This document shows, piece by piece, positions 59,625 to 63,039 of a DNA stretch of 63,039 nt. The position numbers and the translations under genes are program-made. Position 1 is the stretch's first letter; every line of letters starts with the position of its first letter. The notes under the pieces were generated by a model. That model ran no database searches and was not told the DNA's origin. It saw nothing but the letters and a program-made list of their open reading frames with translations. The stretch is taken from positions 1 through 63,039 of the forward strand of contig JAQVGZ010000006.1 of assembly GCA_028696455.1 (NCBI GenBank), in the 5' to 3' direction. Source of the stretch: Desulfotomaculaceae bacterium. Lineage in GTDB: Bacteria; Bacillota; Desulfotomaculia; Desulfotomaculales; Pelotomaculaceae.

Positions 59625-60191
59625 ATGATTAAGAAGATTGCCAAAGAACCTTCGACGCCTTTGTTTCCGGTCCCCACAGTACTCGTAACATCCTGTTTGA
59701 AGGAAAGCAATCCCAATATAGTCACCATCGCCTGGACTGGTATTATGAATTCAGTGCCTCCGATAGTCTATATCGGGCTTCGCCCGGAAGGCAGGTATTC
59801 CTACCGGCTGATTAAAGACTCCGGAGAATATGTAATAAATATTCCGACGGTTGCTCTGGCCTGGCAGGTAGATTATTGTGGTATGGTATCGGGAAGCAAG
59901 GTAAATAAATTTAAGGAAACAGGTTTGACTCCGGTACCGGCCTCCCATGTTAAGGCGCCCCTGATCGCAGAGTGTCCGGTTAACCTGGAGTGCAAGGTTA
60001 GACAGGTGCTAGCGCTGGGCAGTCACGATGTTTTTATTGCCGATGTACTAGCTGTGCACTACAACGATGACGTGCAGGATGAAAAGGGCCGCCTGGATAT
60101 GGATAAAATCAGGCCGTACGGATACTGTGGCAATGAGTATCGTCTGATAGCGGATAAGATTGGCACTTATGGTTATTCAAAAAAAGGATAA
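59625..60191 (+). CDS. Flavin reductase-family (flavoredoxin-like) protein
   Basis: A 188-residue FMN-binding split-barrel protein. Seen: PVPTVLVTSCLKESNPNIVTI, IGLRPEGRYSYRLI and EYVINIPTVALAWQVDYCG, typical of the flavoredoxin/NAD(P)H:FMN reductase family in anaerobes. It may pass electrons from NAD(P)H or ferredoxin to FMN. ATG 59625 follows AAAGGGAGAT. Confidence 0.88.
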   Translation: MIKKIAKEPSTPLFPVPTVLVTSCLKESNPNIVTIAWTGIMNSVPPIVYIGLRPEGRYSYRLIKDSGEYVINIPTVALAWQVDYCGMVSGSKVNKFKETGLTPVPASHVKAPLIAECPVNLECKVRQVLALGSHDVFIADVLAVHYNDDVQDEKGRLDMDKIRPYGYCGNEYRLIADKIGTYGYSKKG

Positions 60192-60228
60192 ACTTTATTG
60201 AAAAATGTTTTAAGGGGGGGGGAGCAAA

Positions 60229-60783
60229 GTAAATACTTATATCAGACAAACCCTACTAAGGATAATTAAGGGAGATATAACCTCACAGAATACTGAGGCG
60301 ATTGTCAACGCGGCTAATTCTTCCCTGCTGGGAGGGGGAGGAGTAGACGGGGCTATTCACCGCGCCGGGGGACCTCAAATTTTGGCGGAGTGCAAGCAAA
60401 TACGCGAAAGACAAGGGGAGTGTCCCACCGGTCAGGCGGTTATCACACGTGGTGGTAATTTGCCAGCCGGCTACGTGATTCATACAGTGGGGCCGGTTTG
60501 GATGGGCGGCCAGCATGGCGAAGATGAGCTTCTCTCCAGTGCTTACCGGAACAGCCTGGCCCTGGCCAGGGAGAGCGGTATTCGCTCCATATCTTTCCCT
60601 TCTATTAGCACCGGCGCCTACCGGTTCCCGATTGACCGGGCTGCCAGGATTGCCCTGCAAACAGTGCGGGATTATGTCAATTCGGGTGCTCACTTTGAGG
60701 AGATACGATTCGTCCTTTTTTCAGAGAGAATACTGGTAGAATATGAGAAGTCTTGGATCGAAATGGAAATTGTTGGTTACTAA
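60229..60783 (+). CDS. Macro-domain ADP-ribose-binding protein, start codon unclear
   Basis: A macro domain of about 170 residues, related to O-acetyl-ADP-ribose deacetylase (YmdB). All motifs are present: RIIKGDIT, EAIVNAANSSLLGGGGVDGAIHRAGG and SISTGAYRFP. The sequence is open from a TAA at 60211 onward, but no ATG, GTG or TTG occurs in frame before TTG 60382, which would delete the ADP-ribose-binding loop. A nine-G run (60214-60222) acts as SD-like sequence; the given start is the first codon after it region, GTA 60229, and ATA 60262 or ATT 60265 are alternatives. It could use a non-standard start or be silent. Confidence 0.8.
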   Translation, partial: VNTYIRQTLLRIIKGDITSQNTEAIVNAANSSLLGGGGVDGAIHRAGGPQILAECKQIRERQGECPTGQAVITRGGNLPAGYVIHTVGPVWMGGQHGEDELLSSAYRNSLALARESGIRSISFPSISTGAYRFPIDRAARIALQTVRDYVNSGAHFEEIRFVLFSERILVEYEKSWIEMEIVGY

Positions 60784-60813
60784 GAGCCGGAACTTGCCGC
60801 CTGGCTCTTTTTT
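60782..60813 (+). terminator. Terminator after macro-domain gene
   Basis: AAGAGCC (60782-60788) pairs with GGCTCTT (60803-60809) followed by T residues. Confidence 0.85.
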
Positions 60814-60939
60814 ATGAGCTAGCTATCTATTGTGGTACTTAATTATCAATGATTTGAAAGGTGCCAGGTGTCTATGATATAGCTATACAGGTTATCGTGC
60901 TCTAGAGCGGCTTTCTTATGGGACAGTTAAGGGGGAACA

Positions 60940-62058
60940 ATGGATAATCTACTTAAAACGCCTCTATATGATCTGCATCAGATTTATGGGGGCAAAATGA
61001 TTGGGTTTGCCGGATGGACCCTGCCGGTTTATTACAGCAGCATTCTTGAAGAACACGAGGCCGTGCGCACCCGGGCCGGGTTGTTTGACGTATCGCATAT
61101 GGGTAAAATAGAAGTCAAGGGAAAGGATGCCTGTGGTTTTCTCCAAAGGTTGACCACTGGAGACGTCGGTATGCTGGTGGATGGTCAAGCCATCTACAGC
61201 CTGATGTGCTACCCAAATGGCGGGGCGGTGGACGATATTCTGATTTACCGGTTAGGGCTGGCCCATTATTATGTTGTGGTTAATGCTTCCAACACTAGCA
61301 AGGATTTACAGTGGATGATACAGAACAAAACAGATAATGTTGAAATAATAAACGTATCCAGGGACACTGCCCAGCTAGCCCTGCAGGGCCCCCTGGCTGA
61401 ACAAATATTACAGGGTTTAACAACGGTGGATCTGGCAGCCCTGCGATTTTTCCGGATCCAGGGCGATGTTAATATTTCCGGCATTAATTGCCTGGTTTCC
61501 CGTACCGGGTATACCGGAGAGGATGGTTTTGAAATTTATGCCACTCCCGAGCAAGCGACAGCTTTATGGGAAGCGATTTTAAAAGTTGGCAGTCCTGTTG
61601 GCGCTATTCCTGCCGGTCTGGGTGCCAGGGATACCCTGCGCTTGGAGGCCGGCTTTACCCTGTACGGACACGAGTTGGCTGCGGATATCACCCCTTTGGA
61701 GGCTGGCCTGGACAAGTTTGTCAAGCTGGACAAAGCTGATTTTATCGGGCGCGAAGCACTGGCTAAGCAAGCGGCGCAAGGAGTTGCCAGGAGAATAGCC
61801 GGCTTTGAAATGGAGGACCGGGGTATTCCCAGGGCTAATTACCTGGTGGAGTGCGGCGGCAGGGAAATCGGCTTCGTTACCTCCGGCGGCTACTCGCCAA
61901 CCTTGAAAAAAAACCTTGGATTAGCCATGCTTGAGGCGGAGTATGCCGAAGAGGGTAAGAGAATAGATGTGATTATAAGAAAAAAAAGGCAAAAAGCGGT
62001 GATTGTCCGGACTCCGTTTCTTAAAAGACCTCACCGGAACAAGGGAAAGGAGAAGTAG
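60940..62058 (+). CDS. gcvT: Glycine cleavage system T protein (aminomethyltransferase)
   Basis: A 372-residue tetrahydrofolate-dependent aminomethyltransferase that releases ammonia from the H-protein adduct and makes methylene-THF. Typical blocks: [43 protein letters not shown] and [23 protein letters not shown] precedes ATG 60940. First gene of gcvT-gcvH-gcvPA; I see no glycine riboswitch in the 125-bp leader. Confidence 0.96.
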   Translation: MDNLLKTPLYDLHQIYGGKMIGFAGWTLPVYYSSILEEHEAVRTRAGLFDVSHMGKIEVKGKDACGFLQRLTTGDVGMLVDGQAIYSLMCYPNGGAVDDILIYRLGLAHYYVVVNASNTSKDLQWMIQNKTDNVEIINVSRDTAQLALQGPLAEQILQGLTTVDLAALRFFRIQGDVNISGINCLVSRTGYTGEDGFEIYATPEQATALWEAILKVGSPVGAIPAGLGARDTLRLEAGFTLYGHELAADITPLEAGLDKFVKLDKADFIGREALAKQAAQGVARRIAGFEMEDRGIPRANYLVECGGREIGFVTSGGYSPTLKKNLGLAMLEAEYAEEGKRIDVIIRKKRQKAVIVRTPFLKRPHRNKGKEK

Positions 62059-62059
62059 C

Positions 62060-62440
62060 ATGAATATCCCCACTGACCGAAAATATTCCAGGGAGCACGA
62101 GTGGGCCAAAATTGATAATTCCGAAGTTTCTATTGGCATTACCGACCATGCCCAGCATGAACTGGGGGACATTGTTTTTGTAGAGCTACCCGAGGTAGGT
62201 GCCCAGTATAGAGCAGGAGAAGTATTCGCTGTAGTGGAGTCGGTTAAGGCAGCCTCAGATGTTTATGCCCCGGTGAGCGGCAAAATATTAAAGACTAACG
62301 AGGAGCTATTAACCGCACCGGAGATAATTAATAGCGATCCTTATGGGAGCTGGTTTGTGGTGATCGAAATGTCCGACCAGGGTGAGCTTGAGCAACTGCT
62401 TGAAGCCGGCGAGTATAGTGAATTCTGCAAGGGGGAGTGA
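62060..62440 (+). CDS. gcvH: Glycine cleavage system H protein
   Basis: A 126-residue lipoyl carrier that shuttles the aminomethyl group. The lipoylated lysine lies in VESVKAASDVYAP near residue 62. The lipoate would come from lipA at the other end of this window. ATG 62060 is one base past the gcvT stop and follows GGAAAGGAG. Confidence 0.96.
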   Translation: MNIPTDRKYSREHEWAKIDNSEVSIGITDHAQHELGDIVFVELPEVGAQYRAGEVFAVVESVKAASDVYAPVSGKILKTNEELLTAPEIINSDPYGSWFVVIEMSDQGELEQLLEAGEYSEFCKGE

Positions 62441-62442
62441 AA

Positions 62443-63039
62443 TTGTATCCGTATCTCCCAATTACCAAAGTTGAGCGCAAGCGGATGCTGGAAGCTGTTG
62501 GCGCAGAGGATATAGATGACTTATTTGCGGATATTCCTGTTGCTGAGCGCTGCCAAAAACCTTTCAACCTGCCCGGCCCACTGGCGGAAATAGAATTGGT
62601 CCGCTATATGAGGGGACTGGCGGGAAAAAATTTGAATACTGAATGCTATGCTTGTTTCCTCGGCGCGGGGGCATATGATCATTATATCCCCGGTTTAGTT
62701 GGTCAAATGCTTGCGCGCCAGGAGTTTTACACAGCCTATACGCCGTATCAGCCAGAAATCAGCCAGGGCACCCTGCAGGCGATCTTTGAATACCAGACCA
62801 TGATTTGCGAGCTGACCGGGATGGAGGTTTCCAACGCCTCTGTTTACGACGGTGCCAGCGCCATGGCCGAGGCAGTGTCAATGGCCTGCAGTGCCACTAA
62901 ACGCAGGGAGGTCCTGCTCGCGCGGACTGTCCACCCCGAGGGCAGGGAAGTAGTGAAGACCTACTACCGCTTTAATGGTGCGGAGCTGATCGAATTGGGT
63001 TATCTGAATGGTCTGACCGACTGGCAGGAGGCGGCAGAT
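62443..63039 (+). CDS. gcvPA: Glycine dehydrogenase (decarboxylating) subunit 1, cut by window end
   Basis: The N-terminal 199 residues of the PLP-dependent P-protein alpha subunit of the two-subunit type. Typical: YPYLPITKVERKRML, GAGAYDHYIPGLVGQMLAR and YTPYQPEISQGTLQAIFEYQ. TTG 62443 lies two bases after the gcvH stop with GGGGGAGTG ahead. gcvPB should follow outside the window. Confidence 0.95.
   Translation, partial: MYPYLPITKVERKRMLEAVGAEDIDDLFADIPVAERCQKPFNLPGPLAEIELVRYMRGLAGKNLNTECYACFLGAGAYDHYIPGLVGQMLARQEFYTAYTPYQPEISQGTLQAIFEYQTMICELTGMEVSNASVYDGASAMAEAVSMACSATKRREVLLARTVHPEGREVVKTYYRFNGAELIELGYLNGLTDWQEAAD

Noticed and set aside
60820..60939. Possible glycine riboswitch ahead of gcvT
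   Set aside because: The 120-bp leader lacks the conserved tandem aptamer core and is too short for the usual arrangement.
1..63039. CRISPR arrays, tRNA or rRNA genes, intact insertion sequences, prophage genes
   Set aside because: I read through the intergenic regions and saw no spaced direct repeats, cloverleaf genes, rRNA sequence or intact transposase; only relics at 12.5-13.7 kb.

Overview
The window reads as chromosome of an anaerobic, spore-forming, Gram-positive bacterium of the Peptococcaceae type (Pelotomaculum, Cryptanaerobacter or Desulfotomaculum relatives). Spore genes support this (cotJABC, spoVT, a SpoVB-type flippase), as do strong Shine-Dalgarno (SD) sequences with many TTG/GTG starts, an electron-bifurcating [FeFe]-hydrogenase, and an anaerobic phenol/4-hydroxybenzoate gene set. 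The genus is an inference from gene content; no 16S gene is present.

Layout. 1-1.2 kb: 5' part of lipA, then arsR followed by a 166-bp wreck of an arsenite efflux gene. 1.4-12.5 kb: membrane protein, cotJABC, nudF, minC, galT-glgA, Asp23-family gene, trxB, and a dinG-type exonuclease-helicase. 12.5-13.7 kb: a gene-poor scar with a small zinc-ribbon gene, a run of hairpins and an hsdM relic. 13.7-23.3 kb: small membrane and radical SAM genes, a copper-chaperone-like gene, the preQ0 operon queD-queC-DUF366-queE-folE, ypmA, surE, spoVB and an EF-G paralogue.

23.4-32.4 kb, minus strand: a molybdenum-hydroxylase maturation operon (yqeC, mocA, a MoeA-like protein, yqeB, xdhC) that runs on into an AT-rich RavA/ViaA-like AAA+ and VWA pair, with a PucR-type regulator upstream. 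33.2-46.3 kb, plus strand: phenylphosphate synthase alpha and beta, a UbiD carboxylase, an odd low-molecular-weight phosphatase, a Tm-1-like protein, an aryl-CoA ligase, a three-subunit molybdenum hydroxylase resembling 4-hydroxybenzoyl-CoA reductase, a truncated BsdD/VdcD-like small subunit, and UbiX. Together these predict phenol -> phenylphosphate -> 4-hydroxybenzoate -> 4-hydroxybenzoyl-CoA -> benzoyl-CoA. The minus-strand operon would supply and insert the molybdenum cofactor.

47.3-58.1 kb: a sigma-54 enhancer-binding protein, a well-formed -24/-12 promoter, and a hydrogenase operon whose flavin subunit is fused to an NADPH-type (GltD/NfnB-like) module, followed by hydF and hydE. This is the electron outlet expected of a syntroph or fermenter. 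58-63 kb: spoVT, a small membrane protein, a highly structured non-coding stretch, a flavin reductase, a macro-domain gene without a standard start codon, and gcvT-gcvH-gcvPA, cut by the window end.

The most unusual points are the phenol cluster with non-canonical parts, the RavA/ViaA-like pair inside a Mo-hydroxylase operon, the hydrogenase-NADPH module fusion under sigma-54 control, and several structured or decayed non-coding stretches.
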